Source: Olsenella_L sp051876355
GTDB lineage: Bacteria > Actinomycetota > Coriobacteriia > Coriobacteriales > Atopobiaceae
Direction: 5' to 3'
Length of the DNA stretch: 64,000 bases
NCBI GenBank assembly: GCA_051876355.1
Contig: JBJEHU010000061.1
Coordinates: 3,410 to 67,409, forward strand
Shown here: piece by piece, positions 9,237 to 17,990 of the stretch
How the letters are laid out: each line of letters starts with the position of its first letter
Numbering within the stretch: position 1 is the first letter of the stretch
Notes under the pieces: generated by a model
Database searches by the model: none
What the model was told of the DNA's origin: nothing
Seen by the model: the letters and a program-made list of their open reading frames with translations, nothing else
Position numbers and translations under genes: made by a program

Positions 9237-9269
9237 GGAGGGCCTGTCTTCGGATGGGTCCTCCTTTTT
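9237..9269 (+). terminator. rho-independent terminator
   Basis: A hairpin with GGAGG-type arms (9237-9244 with 9256-9264) is followed by five T residues. It ends the thioesterase/hydrolase transcript. Confidence 0.75.
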
Positions 9270-9416
9270 GTTCGAAAGCAGGCAGTTTCCAGTCTTTTTG
9301 AAGCAGCATTCAGACATATAGGGATGATGTAGGAACATTCTGCCCATATTGTGGAGAGTTTCTGTACAATACTGAAATTGCTGTGTTGGGAATGCAACAG
9401 ACGGGAGAGGGTCTGT

Positions 9417-10808
9417 ATGGACAAGAGCCAGCGCATCTGCATCGTGGGCGGCGGCCCTGCAGGAACATCGATGGGCATGTATCTGCAGAAGCAGGGCTTC
9501 CACAACTACACGATCTACGAGAAGTCGGGACGTGTCGGCGGCAAGGCGTTCTCGCCGAAGATGGAAGTCACGACGAAGGATGGCAAGAAGGAGCAGCGCA
9601 CGATTGAGATGGGCGCTGTCATGGGCTGCGACACCTATTTCGCCGTCCATGAGTGCGAAGAGTTCGGCGGCGCGACACACGCTGACGGTCCTGCCATGGG
9701 CAGGCGCTTCACGAACACCGACGGCACGCCGATCAAGCAGTCGAAGCTTTCGCTCCTCAAGAAGGTCATGAAGATGCGCAAGCTCTCGAAGCTCTTGGCC
9801 ACGAAGTACAAGGGCTACGACGTCAATGGCCACAGAGGCGTGGCCCAGGGCCGCTACGAGGGCCTCTGCCCTTCGCCTGAACTCAAGCTTGCCCATATCG
9901 AGGGAGAGAATCCGAACCTCAAGGACCTCTCGATGCCGTTCTCGGAGTTCCTGAAGCTCAACCACTGCGAGGACGCAGAGCTCGTCTGGAAGGGCCCCTT
10001 CACGTCCTTCGGCTATGGCTACTTCGACGAGATTCCGGCAGCCTACGTGCTCAAGTACCTCGATGCATTCACGGTGAAGCAGTTCCTGTCCACCGGCAAG
10101 CTCTGGACGTGGAAGAACGGCACGGAGTCCATCTGGCAGGGCGTGAACGACCACCTCGAGCACCCGGCAGTCCTCAACACCGAGGTCACCGGCATCAAGC
10201 GCGAGGACGGCAAGGTCACGGTCACGCTGAACGGCGACCATGAGGAAGTCTTCGACAAGCTTATCATCTGCACGCCGCTCGAGATGTTCCTGGGCTACGG
10301 CGACCCGACCGACGAGGAGCGTCGCCTCTTCTCGAAGATCCAGAACAAGGAATACTTCACGATGGCAGTGAGGACGGAAGACGAGAAGTCTCCCGACATC
10401 TCCTACTACTACTTCGACAACATGACGAACGAGACGCGCGGCCACCTCATGGTCTTCTATCACCGCTGGCCAGACTGCGGCCCGCAGCCGCTCGTCACGT
10501 TCACGCTCAGGAACCACGAAGGTATGGAGGATGTCCCGTTCGATGCCGCCCGCGACACGACGCTTGCCGACATGGCAAAGTCCGGCCTTCCTGTCGTCAA
10601 GACCGAGCGTATCGACGATTGGTACTACTTCCCGCACGTGTCGAGCAAGGACTATGCTGATGGCTGGTACGACAAGGTAGAGGCGCTGCAGGGCCAGAAG
10701 AACACCTACTTTGCCGGCGAGGTCATGGCATTCGGCGACATGGAGGAGACCGTCGAGTACTCGAAGGATCTCGTGCGCCGCTTCTTCACGGATACAGACA
10801 AGGCTTAA
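9417..10808 (+). CDS. FAD-dependent amine oxidase-like oxidoreductase
   Basis: A 463-aa flavoprotein with an N-terminal dinucleotide-binding motif (CIVGGGPAG, residues 8-16), the following acidic residue (IYEKSGRVGGKAF) and a C-terminal FAD motif (YFAGEVMAFGDMEETVE). This is the pattern of the flavin-containing amine oxidase/phytoene desaturase superfamily. The ATG at 9417 has GGGAGAGG just upstream. It is the first gene of an operon with hypB, a large Fe-S/FAD protein and hypA. Its substrate is unknown. Confidence 0.8.
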   Translation: MDKSQRICIVGGGPAGTSMGMYLQKQGFHNYTIYEKSGRVGGKAFSPKMEVTTKDGKKEQRTIEMGAVMGCDTYFAVHECEEFGGATHADGPAMGRRFTNTDGTPIKQSKLSLLKKVMKMRKLSKLLATKYKGYDVNGHRGVAQGRYEGLCPSPELKLAHIEGENPNLKDLSMPFSEFLKLNHCEDAELVWKGPFTSFGYGYFDEIPAAYVLKYLDAFTVKQFLSTGKLWTWKNGTESIWQGVNDHLEHPAVLNTEVTGIKREDGKVTVTLNGDHEEVFDKLIICTPLEMFLGYGDPTDEERRLFSKIQNKEYFTMAVRTEDEKSPDISYYYFDNMTNETRGHLMVFYHRWPDCGPQPLVTFTLRNHEGMEDVPFDAARDTTLADMAKSGLPVVKTERIDDWYYFPHVSSKDYADGWYDKVEALQGQKNTYFAGEVMAFGDMEETVEYSKDLVRRFFTDTDKA

Positions 10809-10812
10809 GGTC

Positions 10813-11484
10813 ATGGAAGAAATCAAGATCATCGAACTCAAGGAGAGCGTGTTCGCCGACAACGACGCCGAAGCGGAGAAGCTCCGCCAGAGCCTGAAGG
10901 CGAAGGACACGTTCCTCGTGAACGTTATGAGCTCGCCTGGTGCCGGCAAGACGTCGACCTTGAAGGCGCTCATCCCCGAGCTTGCAAAGGACCACACCGT
11001 CTCTGTCATGGAGGCAGACATCGACGGCGCAATCGACGCCGACGAGATCCAGGAGGAGACCGGAGCCCATGCCGTGCAGCTCCACACGGGCGGCATGTGC
11101 CACCTCGATGCCGGCATGACGGAGCAGGGCATCGCCTCGCTCGGAGACACCAAGTCCGATATCGTGTTCCTCGAAAACGTCGGCAACCTCGTCTGCCCGG
11201 CCGAATTCGATACCGGCGCTGCCGTCAATGCCGTGATCCTCTCGGTACCGGAAGGCGACGACAAGCCGCTCAAGTATCCGCTCATGTTCGAGAAGGCCGA
11301 TGTCGTGATCCTCAACAAGTGCGACGTGCTGCCGTACTTCGACTTCGATATGGACCTCTTCAAGAAATATCTGAGGGACAGAAACGACAGCTGCGACCTC
11401 ATTCCCATCTCTGCCAAGACCGGCGAGGGAGTGCCCGAGCTTGTTGAATGGTTCCAAAACGCGTATGAAGCATGGAGGGCCTAG
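10813..11484 (+). CDS. hypB: HypB-type nickel-delivery GTPase
   Basis: A 223-aa SIMIBI-class GTPase of the HypB family, which loads nickel into [NiFe] hydrogenase precursors. Visible features are the P-loop SSPGAGKTS (40-48), the GGMCHLDA motif with the metal-site pair Cys96-His97, ENVGNLVCP with Cys128, and NKCD for guanine recognition. There is no histidine-rich N-terminal nickel store. It lies four bases after the flavoprotein and three before the Fe-S/FAD gene. No hydrogenase subunit or hypCDEF gene is in the window. Confidence 0.92.
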   Translation: MEEIKIIELKESVFADNDAEAEKLRQSLKAKDTFLVNVMSSPGAGKTSTLKALIPELAKDHTVSVMEADIDGAIDADEIQEETGAHAVQLHTGGMCHLDAGMTEQGIASLGDTKSDIVFLENVGNLVCPAEFDTGAAVNAVILSVPEGDDKPLKYPLMFEKADVVILNKCDVLPYFDFDMDLFKKYLRDRNDSCDLIPISAKTGEGVPELVEWFQNAYEAWRA

Positions 11485-11487
11485 GAC

Positions 11488-14388
11488 ATGTCCGAACAGT
11501 TCGAATCGCCTCGTTCCATCTATCAGAACGAGGCAGAGCGCAATGCTGCCATAGCGAAGCTCGGCCGCAAGATCACGGACGTCGTGAAGCACAAGATAAC
11601 CGGCGTCAAGACATGCGATGCCGAGTACTGGGGCCTCAAGGAGGTCCTGACCGACGAGATGGTCGAGCTCGGAAACAAGATGAAGGTCAGGAAGTTCTAC
11701 GAGTTCGAGGACATCATGAAGCTCGAGCCCGATATGGAGCCTGCGCACCTGCAGAAGCTGCTGGATGACATGTCCGTCATAGGCATCCTCGAGTATGACT
11801 ACGGCGACCACTACGACGACAATGGCCCCATCAAGGATGCACCGCATACGAAGCGCTGGAGGCTTCCGTACTTCGTGCCGGGCTCTGCCGAGCTCTTCAA
11901 CTCGACAAAGGACCGCATCGACAAGAATCCTCCTGTCGCTTCCTTCTTCGAGCGCATGACGTTCGTGCCGCTTGCCGGCATCACGGAGATGGTCCCTCCC
12001 GGAGGAGATGGCATCGGCATGCATGTCATCCCCGTCGAGGAGGCCGTGAACTTCCAGAACGAGGCCATCGACAAGGAGCGCATCTCCTACTGGCTGAAGA
12101 GGTATGAAGGCCATATCTCTGCCGGCATGTGCTCGTGCCGCTACTCCAGGACGACGCTCGGCGAAGGCTGCGCGGACGACCCCGAGGACTGGTGCATCCA
12201 GGTCGGCGACATGGCCGACTACACGGTCGAGACGCACCGCGCCCACTACATCACGTCCGATGAGGCCCTCGAGATCATCCAGAAGGCAGAGGACAACGGC
12301 TTCGTCCACCAGATCACGAACATCGACGGCGAGTCGAAGATTTTCGACATCTGCAACTGCGACGTGAAGATCTGCAACGCCCTCAGGACGAGTATGCTCT
12401 TCAACACGCCGAATCTTTCCCGCTCTGCCTATACGGCAAAGGTCACGCCGGAGAACTGCGTTGCCTGCGGCCTCTGCGTCGAGTCCTGCCCGGCAGGAGC
12501 CGTGAAGCTCGGCCAGAAGATCTGCCGCAAGGATGGCACGCTCCCGAAATACCCGAAGTCGATCCTGCCCGATGCGATCCATTGGGGCAAGTACGCCTGG
12601 GACGAGAACTACCGCGATACGGCCCGCATGCACAATACGTGGCCGACCGGCTCCTCTCCCTGCAAGGCAGCCTGCCCTGCCCATGTGCCGGTCCAGGCCT
12701 ATCTCAAGAAGGCCCGCGAGGGCAAGTACCAGGAAGCAGTCGGCCTCATCAAGACGCAGAATCCGTTCCCGGCCATCTGCGGCAGGATCTGCAACAAGCG
12801 CTGCGAGGATGCCTGCACGAGAGGCACAATCGATGCGCCGGTGAGCATCGACGAGGTCAAGAAGTTCGTCGCCGACTACGACCTTGCCCAGGAAAAGCAG
12901 TTTGTGGCAAGGAAGGCCGTGCCGTCCGTCGAAGGCCATTTCGACGAGAAGATCGCGATCATCGGCGCAGGCCCGGCAGGCCTATCCTGCGCGTACTATC
13001 TGGCTCTCCTTGGATATACGCCGACGGTCTTCGAGAAGCACGATCTTCCCGGCGGCATGATGCAGTACGGCATCCCGACGTACAAGCTCGAGAAGGATGT
13101 CATCCAGAAAGAGGTCGCCCTCATCCAGGACCAGGGCGTCGAGATTCGCTGCGGCGTCGAGGTCGGACGCGACATCACGCTCGACGACCTCAAAAAGCAG
13201 GGCTACGAGGCCTTCTACATCGCAATCGGCTGCCAGGGCGGACGTCGCCCCGGCGTCGCAAACGATACGGCCGAAGGTACCGATATCGCTGTCCACTATC
13301 TCCAGGAGTCGATGGCAAAGGGCAACCCGGCCATGTCCGGCAAGGTCGTCGTGATCGGCGGCGGCAATGTCGCCGTGGACTGCGCAAGGAATGCAGCACG
13401 CCGCGGTGCCGATGAGGTCCACATGGTCTCGCTCGAGGCGAGGAACGAGATGCCCGCTTCCGAGGCGGAGATCCAGGAGACGCTTGCGGACAAGGTCGCG
13501 GTCGAGTGCGGCTGGGGCCCGAAGGAAGTGCTCGTGGGCGAGGACGGCCATGTCTCCGGCATCGTCCTCAAGAAGTGCACACGCACGATCGATCCCGAGA
13601 CGCACCGCTTCTCGCCGCTCTACGACGAGTCGGTGACGCGCGCGATTGCATGCGACAGGATCGTCTTCGCGATCGGCCAGGCCATCGACTGGGGCAATCT
13701 CCTCGACGGCACAAAGGTCGAGTTCCACCATGGCAACTATCCGAAGGCAGACGAGCTCACGTTCCAGACGGCAGAGCCTTCTATCTTCGTTGGCGGCGAT
13801 GTCTACACCGGCCCGAAGTTCGTTATCGACGCCATTGCAGAAGGCCATCATGCGGCAGAGTCGCTCCACCGCTTCGTGCACAGGAACGCATCGATGACAA
13901 TAGGCAGGGACAGGCACGACTACCAGCCCTTCGACAAGAACGACCTGTCCTTCGGCTCCTATGACACCTACCAGCGCCAGGAGCCCGTTGCAAAGCCGGA
14001 AGGCGAGGACCGCTTCCGCGACACCTCGGGCAAGCTTACGCCCGAGCAGGTCGAGCGCGAATGCTCGCGCTGCCTTGGCTGTGGCGCCTCGGTCGTCGAC
14101 CCGAACAAGTGCATCGGCTGCGGCATCTGCACGACAAGGTGCCAGTTCGATGCAATACATCTCTACCGCGACCATCCCGAGATGAGCACGATGAGGAAGG
14201 CAGAGGACAAGGTCGGCGGCCTTGCTGCCTACCAGCTCAAGCGCATGGTCAAGATCGTCGCAAACTCGGGCTCCGAGGAAGCGAAGATCATGCGTGCCAA
14301 GCGCAAGGAATACGAGCGCACCCACGGCAAGGATTGGCAGGCAGCCCATCCGAACACCGGCAACGCGGTCGAGGAAGAAAGCAAGTAG
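11488..14388 (+). CDS. 966-aa iron-sulfur/FAD protein with NADPH-dependent GltD/NfnB-like core
   Basis: This multidomain protein has a helical N-terminal region, then a cysteine-rich segment (CSCR at 215-218 and ICNCDVKIC later). A four-cysteine 4Fe-4S motif follows at 324-334. The GltD-type N-terminal cluster domain begins near Cys392 (CKAACPAHVPVQAYL). The FAD motif IGAGPAG is near 492-498 and the NAD(P)H motif IGGGNVAV near 623-630. Two C-terminal cluster motifs start at Cys859 and Cys875. It should pass electrons between NAD(P)H, FAD and several clusters. It has no catalytic hydrogenase domain. It is flanked by hypB and hypA in one operon. The partner is unknown. Confidence 0.82.
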   Translation: MSEQFESPRSIYQNEAERNAAIAKLGRKITDVVKHKITGVKTCDAEYWGLKEVLTDEMVELGNKMKVRKFYEFEDIMKLEPDMEPAHLQKLLDDMSVIGILEYDYGDHYDDNGPIKDAPHTKRWRLPYFVPGSAELFNSTKDRIDKNPPVASFFERMTFVPLAGITEMVPPGGDGIGMHVIPVEEAVNFQNEAIDKERISYWLKRYEGHISAGMCSCRYSRTTLGEGCADDPEDWCIQVGDMADYTVETHRAHYITSDEALEIIQKAEDNGFVHQITNIDGESKIFDICNCDVKICNALRTSMLFNTPNLSRSAYTAKVTPENCVACGLCVESCPAGAVKLGQKICRKDGTLPKYPKSILPDAIHWGKYAWDENYRDTARMHNTWPTGSSPCKAACPAHVPVQAYLKKAREGKYQEAVGLIKTQNPFPAICGRICNKRCEDACTRGTIDAPVSIDEVKKFVADYDLAQEKQFVARKAVPSVEGHFDEKIAIIGAGPAGLSCAYYLALLGYTPTVFEKHDLPGGMMQYGIPTYKLEKDVIQKEVALIQDQGVEIRCGVEVGRDITLDDLKKQGYEAFYIAIGCQGGRRPGVANDTAEGTDIAVHYLQESMAKGNPAMSGKVVVIGGGNVAVDCARNAARRGADEVHMVSLEARNEMPASEAEIQETLADKVAVECGWGPKEVLVGEDGHVSGIVLKKCTRTIDPETHRFSPLYDESVTRAIACDRIVFAIGQAIDWGNLLDGTKVEFHHGNYPKADELTFQTAEPSIFVGGDVYTGPKFVIDAIAEGHHAAESLHRFVHRNASMTIGRDRHDYQPFDKNDLSFGSYDTYQRQEPVAKPEGEDRFRDTSGKLTPEQVERECSRCLGCGASVVDPNKCIGCGICTTRCQFDAIHLYRDHPEMSTMRKAEDKVGGLAAYQLKRMVKIVANSGSEEAKIMRAKRKEYERTHGKDWQAAHPNTGNAVEEESK

Positions 14389-14396
14389 CAGCACCC

Positions 14397-14428
14397 TGCG
14401 CGCCCCATTCTGCATGGGGCGCGCATTT
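14397..14428 (+). terminator. intercistronic hairpin between the Fe-S/FAD gene and hypA
   Basis: A perfect 12-bp GC-rich stem (14397-14408 with 14414-14425, five-base loop) is followed by only three T residues. It lies directly before the GGAAGG site of hypA. It may be a partial terminator that lowers hypA expression, or a 3' end stabiliser for the upstream message. Confidence 0.6.
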
Positions 14429-14445
14429 CAGGAAGGAATCCATCC

Positions 14446-14790
14446 ATGCATGAGCTCGGCATCGTTGTCCATGTGATCGATATGGTCGAGAAGGCGGCCG
14501 AGGAAAACAATGTCTCGAAGGTCCTGAAGCTCGACCTCGAGGTGGGGGAGGTCTCGACGATCGTCCCTGACTACTTCCGGGACTGCTACAAATGGGCCAT
14601 CAAGAAGACCCGCTACATGCAGGAGTGCGAGCTCAACCTCATCGTCGTCGAGGGCAAGTCATACTGCCAGGACTGCCGCAAGACCTACCGCACGACGGAA
14701 TACGGCAAGGCCTGCCCCTACTGTGGCGGCTACCATACCTACCTTGTGAGTGGCCGCGATGTGATGATCCGGGACATCCAGGCCGTATAG
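14446..14790 (+). CDS. hypA: HypA-type nickel metallochaperone
   Basis: A 114-aa HypA/HybF family protein. The N-terminal MHELGIV carries the nickel-binding His2, and two CxxC pairs (Cys74/77 and Cys90/93) form the structural zinc site. HypA works with HypB in nickel insertion. It is the last gene of the operon begun by the flavoprotein, separated from the 966-aa gene by a strong hairpin and followed by another. Confidence 0.92.
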   Translation: MHELGIVVHVIDMVEKAAEENNVSKVLKLDLEVGEVSTIVPDYFRDCYKWAIKKTRYMQECELNLIVVEGKSYCQDCRKTYRTTEYGKACPYCGGYHTYLVSGRDVMIRDIQAV

Positions 14791-14808
14791 CGGCAAGTGC
14801 GAGACGCT

Positions 14809-14846
14809 GATATGCCCTCCGGCTATCTGAAGCCGGAGGGCATATC
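14809..14846. terminator. strong hairpin terminator after hypA
   Basis: A perfect 16-bp stem (14809-14824 with 14831-14846) with a six-base loop follows the hypA stop by 18 bases. There is no clear T-tract, but the stem is unusually stable. Confidence 0.65.
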
Positions 14847-14922
14847 TCTGCGTGCAGAGCGCAGGTGCTGCAGATAGGATAGAGGGCAGACATTCTGAGG
14901 TATCCCATCCGAAAGGGGCGCC

Positions 14923-15858
14923 ATGTCCATCCGTTTCCGCAAGAGCATCAACCTCGGTCCCGCCTTCCGCATCAACGTCTCGAAGTCCGGGCTCTCGTTT
15001 TCAGCCCATGTGCCGGGCATGAAAGGCATCTCCGTCAGCACGGGCCAGAAGGGGACTTATCTCAATGCCGGACTTCCGGGCACGGGGCTTTCTTCCCGAA
15101 CGAAGCTCTCCGACAAAGGTGTCGGCGTCAGCTTCAAGGATGTCGTGAAGACAATCACCGGCTCTGACAGAGAAGAAGAGCAGCCGGCAGCGGAAACGCA
15201 AGAGCTTCCTTCTCGCAAAGAGGCGCCTCGCGTGCAGGAGGAGCCTCGTCCTTTCGAAGAGGTGCTTGCGCCCTACCTCGAGCTCCACAGGAAGGCCCCT
15301 TCTGTCGGAGCGCTCGATGATGCTGCACCGCTTTCAGAAGAGACCATCGAGGCTTCCTGCGAGAAGATCCTGAAAGAGACGCAGGTGCCCTATCTCTTCT
15401 CCGCCTCCTATGAGTTCGATGCAGCGCAGAACGCGCTCATGCTCGATGTAGACCTGCCAGAAATCGAGGATATCCCGGACGAGGAAGAGAGCCTGACCTC
15501 GAAGGGAACCATAGCGGAGCACAGGATTCCGGCTGCTGCGGCACATGCAAACTATGTCCGGTGCATCGAGAGCCTTGCCCTCTATCTGACAGCATCGATA
15601 TTCGCTGCCAATCCATCTCTTCCGGCCATCACCCTCTCCGGCTATACGCAGCGGAGGAACAAGGCAGGAGAGCTCGAGGATGTCTATGTCCTCTCGGTCC
15701 GATTTACGCGTGCAGGCTTCGCAGGCGAGAATCTCGCAGAGACAGAAGATCCCGAGGCGTTCCTTCTCGGCTTCGAGAACCGGCTGGCGAAGACGAAGAC
15801 CGGCCTTCTGAAGAAGATCGTGCCCTACGAGAGCCTCCACGCCGAAGCCGGGAACTGA
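14923..15858 (+). CDS. DUF4236 domain-containing protein
   Basis: A 311-aa protein whose first 60 residues match the DUF4236 pattern (RFRKSINLGPAFRINVSKSG, then GTYLNAGLPGTGLS). The rest is acidic in the middle (about 85-115) and then a mixed region I do not recognise. No signal peptide or membrane segment is seen. The function of this family is not established. The next gene starts 14 bases downstream and may be co-transcribed. Confidence 0.75.
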   Translation: MSIRFRKSINLGPAFRINVSKSGLSFSAHVPGMKGISVSTGQKGTYLNAGLPGTGLSSRTKLSDKGVGVSFKDVVKTITGSDREEEQPAAETQELPSRKEAPRVQEEPRPFEEVLAPYLELHRKAPSVGALDDAAPLSEETIEASCEKILKETQVPYLFSASYEFDAAQNALMLDVDLPEIEDIPDEEESLTSKGTIAEHRIPAAAAHANYVRCIESLALYLTASIFAANPSLPAITLSGYTQRRNKAGELEDVYVLSVRFTRAGFAGENLAETEDPEAFLLGFENRLAKTKTGLLKKIVPYESLHAEAGN

Positions 15859-15872
15859 AAGGCAGGAAAGCC

Positions 15873-16694
15873 ATGCTCCATGCGAACTATCACACCCACA
15901 CGACCCTCTGCGATGGCTCCGATGCGCCTGAAGCGGTAGCAGCCGAAGCCTATCGCCTCGGCATCGCGCATCTCGGCTTCTCGGGACATATGGATCCAGA
16001 CATTCATATGGTCTGGCCTGACTATGTGAAGGCCATCTCTTCGCTGAAAAAGGAATACCAGGGCCGCATGGATATCCTCATGGGCGTCGAGCTCGACAAC
16101 CTCTACGATCCTGCCTGCTGCCCAGGCGCGGAGTACATCATTGGCTCGACGCATTTCCTCGATGTCGAATCGCCGGTTCCCATGAGCGTCGACAACACGC
16201 CCGAGATGATGCAGCAGCTTGCAGATGACTATTTCGGCGGAGACTTCTACGCGCTTTCCAAGTCCTACTACGAGCTCGAGGCAAAGGTCTATGACCGGAC
16301 GAGATGCACGTTCGTCGGCCACTTCGACCTCGTCACCCGCTTCAACGATGAGATGCACTTCCTCGACGAGACGTCGAAACGCTATCTCACGCCTGCTCTA
16401 GAGGCGATGGAATACCTTGCCTCGGAAGGGGTTCCCTTCGAGATCAACTGCGGGGCCGTGAACAGAGGCAGGAAGAAGGAGCTCTATCCGAGATCAGAGC
16501 TCCTCAAGGCGCTTCATGGCTTTGGCGGCGAGATCTTCATCAATTCCGATGCCCACCAGAAGGAGCGGCTCCTCGGCGCCTTCGACCAAGCAGTGCAGGC
16601 AGCGGCAGCGGCAGGCTTCACGCATGTGAACATCCTCGTCCACGACGAAGCAGGCAGGGTCGTGACGCGGCAGCTTGCCCTCGATGCGCTCTGA
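15873..16694 (+). CDS. PHP-domain phosphatase, histidinol-phosphatase-like
   Basis: A 273-aa PHP-domain hydrolase. The metal-binding HTHT motif is at residues 7-10 (NYHTHTTLCDGS), with further ligands in GFSGHMD, GSTHFLD, GHFDLV and the C-terminal NSDAH. This arrangement fits HisK/HisJ-type histidinol-phosphatases, but no other histidine-pathway gene is nearby, so another phosphate ester is possible. The ATG at 15873 is preferred over longer in-frame extensions because the HTH motif then sits at the N-terminus as in the family. Confidence 0.82.
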   Translation: MLHANYHTHTTLCDGSDAPEAVAAEAYRLGIAHLGFSGHMDPDIHMVWPDYVKAISSLKKEYQGRMDILMGVELDNLYDPACCPGAEYIIGSTHFLDVESPVPMSVDNTPEMMQQLADDYFGGDFYALSKSYYELEAKVYDRTRCTFVGHFDLVTRFNDEMHFLDETSKRYLTPALEAMEYLASEGVPFEINCGAVNRGRKKELYPRSELLKALHGFGGEIFINSDAHQKERLLGAFDQAVQAAAAAGFTHVNILVHDEAGRVVTRQLALDAL

Positions 16695-16714
16695 TGCACG
16701 TCCCAGACAGCATG

Positions 16715-16748
16715 AAGGCCTGTTTGCTTCAGAGTGCATCCAGGCCTT
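16715..16748. terminator. possible bidirectional terminator between convergent genes
   Basis: AAGGCCTG (16715-16722) and CAGGCCTT (16741-16748) form an 8-bp inverted repeat with an 18-base loop between two convergent genes. The loop is long, so this is a tentative call. Confidence 0.4.
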
Positions 16749-16777
16749 TGCATGAGAAGAGGGGATAGCAGAAGCGG

Positions 16778-17761
16778 CTACTTCACCTCGAACGGCGTCT
16801 CTCTGCCCTCGCTGAAGGCGAGAAGGGCGCCGGTCGAGCTTGTGATCATATGCTTCACGTCCTCCTGCGTGTAGAACGCCATGTGCGGCGTCACGATCGC
16901 ATTCGGGAAGGCATCGAGAATGGCACGGTCGCGGTGGGGGAGGATGTCGCGCGAACGGTCGAGGTAGTAGAGCCCTGCCTCGTTCTCGATCGTATCGAGC
17001 GCGCAGGCACCGACGTGTCCACTCTCGAGCGCTGCAATCAGGGCATCCGTATCGATGAGGGAACCACGGGCTGCATTGACGATCACGACACCGTCCTTCA
17101 TCTTCGCGAGCGCTGCCGCATCGATGAGGTGGTAGTTGTCCTTGGAACCGGGGGCATGCAGGGTGATGATGTCAGAGGAAGCAAGGAGCTCGTCCAGGGA
17201 CACATAGTCTGCGACCTTCGCCACCTCGTCTTTCGGATAGGGATCGTTTGCCAGTATCTTGCTGCCGAAGGACGAGAGATGCTTTACGACCGTGGCGCCG
17301 ATGCGGCCCGTGCCGATGACGCCGACCGTGGCAGAGGAGATATCGAGGCCGATCTTGCCTTCGAGGCCGAAGTCCTGCACGAGGTTCTCGCGCTCGATGA
17401 ACTTGACCTTGCGAGCTGCCATCATCATGAGCATGATTGCGTAGTTCGCGACGCCTTCAGGCGGATAGGCAGCGTGGGCGATCTTCATGCCAAGCTTGTG
17501 CGCATAGGCGACATCGATGTGGTCATAGCCGATCGAGCGCGTGGCGATAGCCTTGACGCCGAGCGCATGGAAGCGGTCGAGGACCTCTTTCGTCATCGGG
17601 TTCGTGATGATGGAGACAGCGTCGGCGCCTTTCGCAAGATCGAGGTTGTCCTGGCTGGGATAGTCCGCAGTCCAGCCGAATTCGAAGCCATGCTCCTTCG
17701 CAAAGGCTTCCATATACCCAAGCTCGTCATACGGCCTCAGGGCATAGGCAAAGAGCTTCAT
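16778..17761 (-). CDS. D-2-hydroxyacid dehydrogenase, D-lactate dehydrogenase-like
   Basis: A 327-aa D-isomer-specific 2-hydroxyacid dehydrogenase. The NAD-binding GVIGTGRIG motif, the catalytic arginine in NAARGSLIDTDAL, the glutamate in TIENEAGLYYLD and the histidine in VTPHMAFYT are all present. Length and C-terminal layout match fermentative D-lactate dehydrogenases (LdhA/VanH group). The ATG at 17761 is chosen because the family starts with MKLFAY-like sequence; a longer frame adds 19 unlikely residues. It diverges from a radical SAM gene. Confidence 0.88.
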   Translation of the reverse strand: MKLFAYALRPYDELGYMEAFAKEHGFEFGWTADYPSQDNLDLAKGADAVSIITNPMTKEVLDRFHALGVKAIATRSIGYDHIDVAYAHKLGMKIAHAAYPPEGVANYAIMLMMMAARKVKFIERENLVQDFGLEGKIGLDISSATVGVIGTGRIGATVVKHLSSFGSKILANDPYPKDEVAKVADYVSLDELLASSDIITLHAPGSKDNYHLIDAAALAKMKDGVVIVNAARGSLIDTDALIAALESGHVGACALDTIENEAGLYYLDRSRDILPHRDRAILDAFPNAIVTPHMAFYTQEDVKHMITSSTGALLAFSEGRETPFEVK

Positions 17762-17894
17762 GTGATTGCACCCTCTTCGATGTAGATATTTCCATCCTTC
17801 ATTCAAGACAGATTCCATGGAAACACGTTATTTCTCGGCTACCGCAAGATTTGTAAAAGGCGAAATAAATTTGGCGCAAAGAATCCAAAGTTTT

Positions 17895-17924
17895 TTGCAT
17901 TTTTGACTCCGATTCAATTATTAT
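17895..17924 (+). promoter_or_regulatory. putative promoter of the radical SAM gene
   Basis: In the AT-rich divergent gap, TTGCAT (17895-17900) and TATTAT (17919-17924) are 18 bases apart. A short perfect hairpin, AGAGGG/CCCTCT (17952-17967), lies in the leader just before the ribosome binding site. Confidence 0.45.
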
Positions 17925-17990
17925 AGGCAAAGTGCAGAAGGGTCATATGGGAGAGGGAATGCCCTCTGGCAAGAAAGGACGTGTGTGACC

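Noticed and set aside
8556..11417. Very long antisense open frame (953 codons) opposite the hydrolase, flavoprotein and hypB genes
   Set aside because: It is the mirror of well-supported genes in a high-GC sequence. The translation is rich in Arg, Leu, Val and His without any family motif and crosses a terminator.
10786..14415. Two long minus-strand open frames opposite hypB and the Fe-S/FAD gene
   Set aside because: Both are shadows of strongly supported coding sequences with full cofactor motifs on the plus strand.
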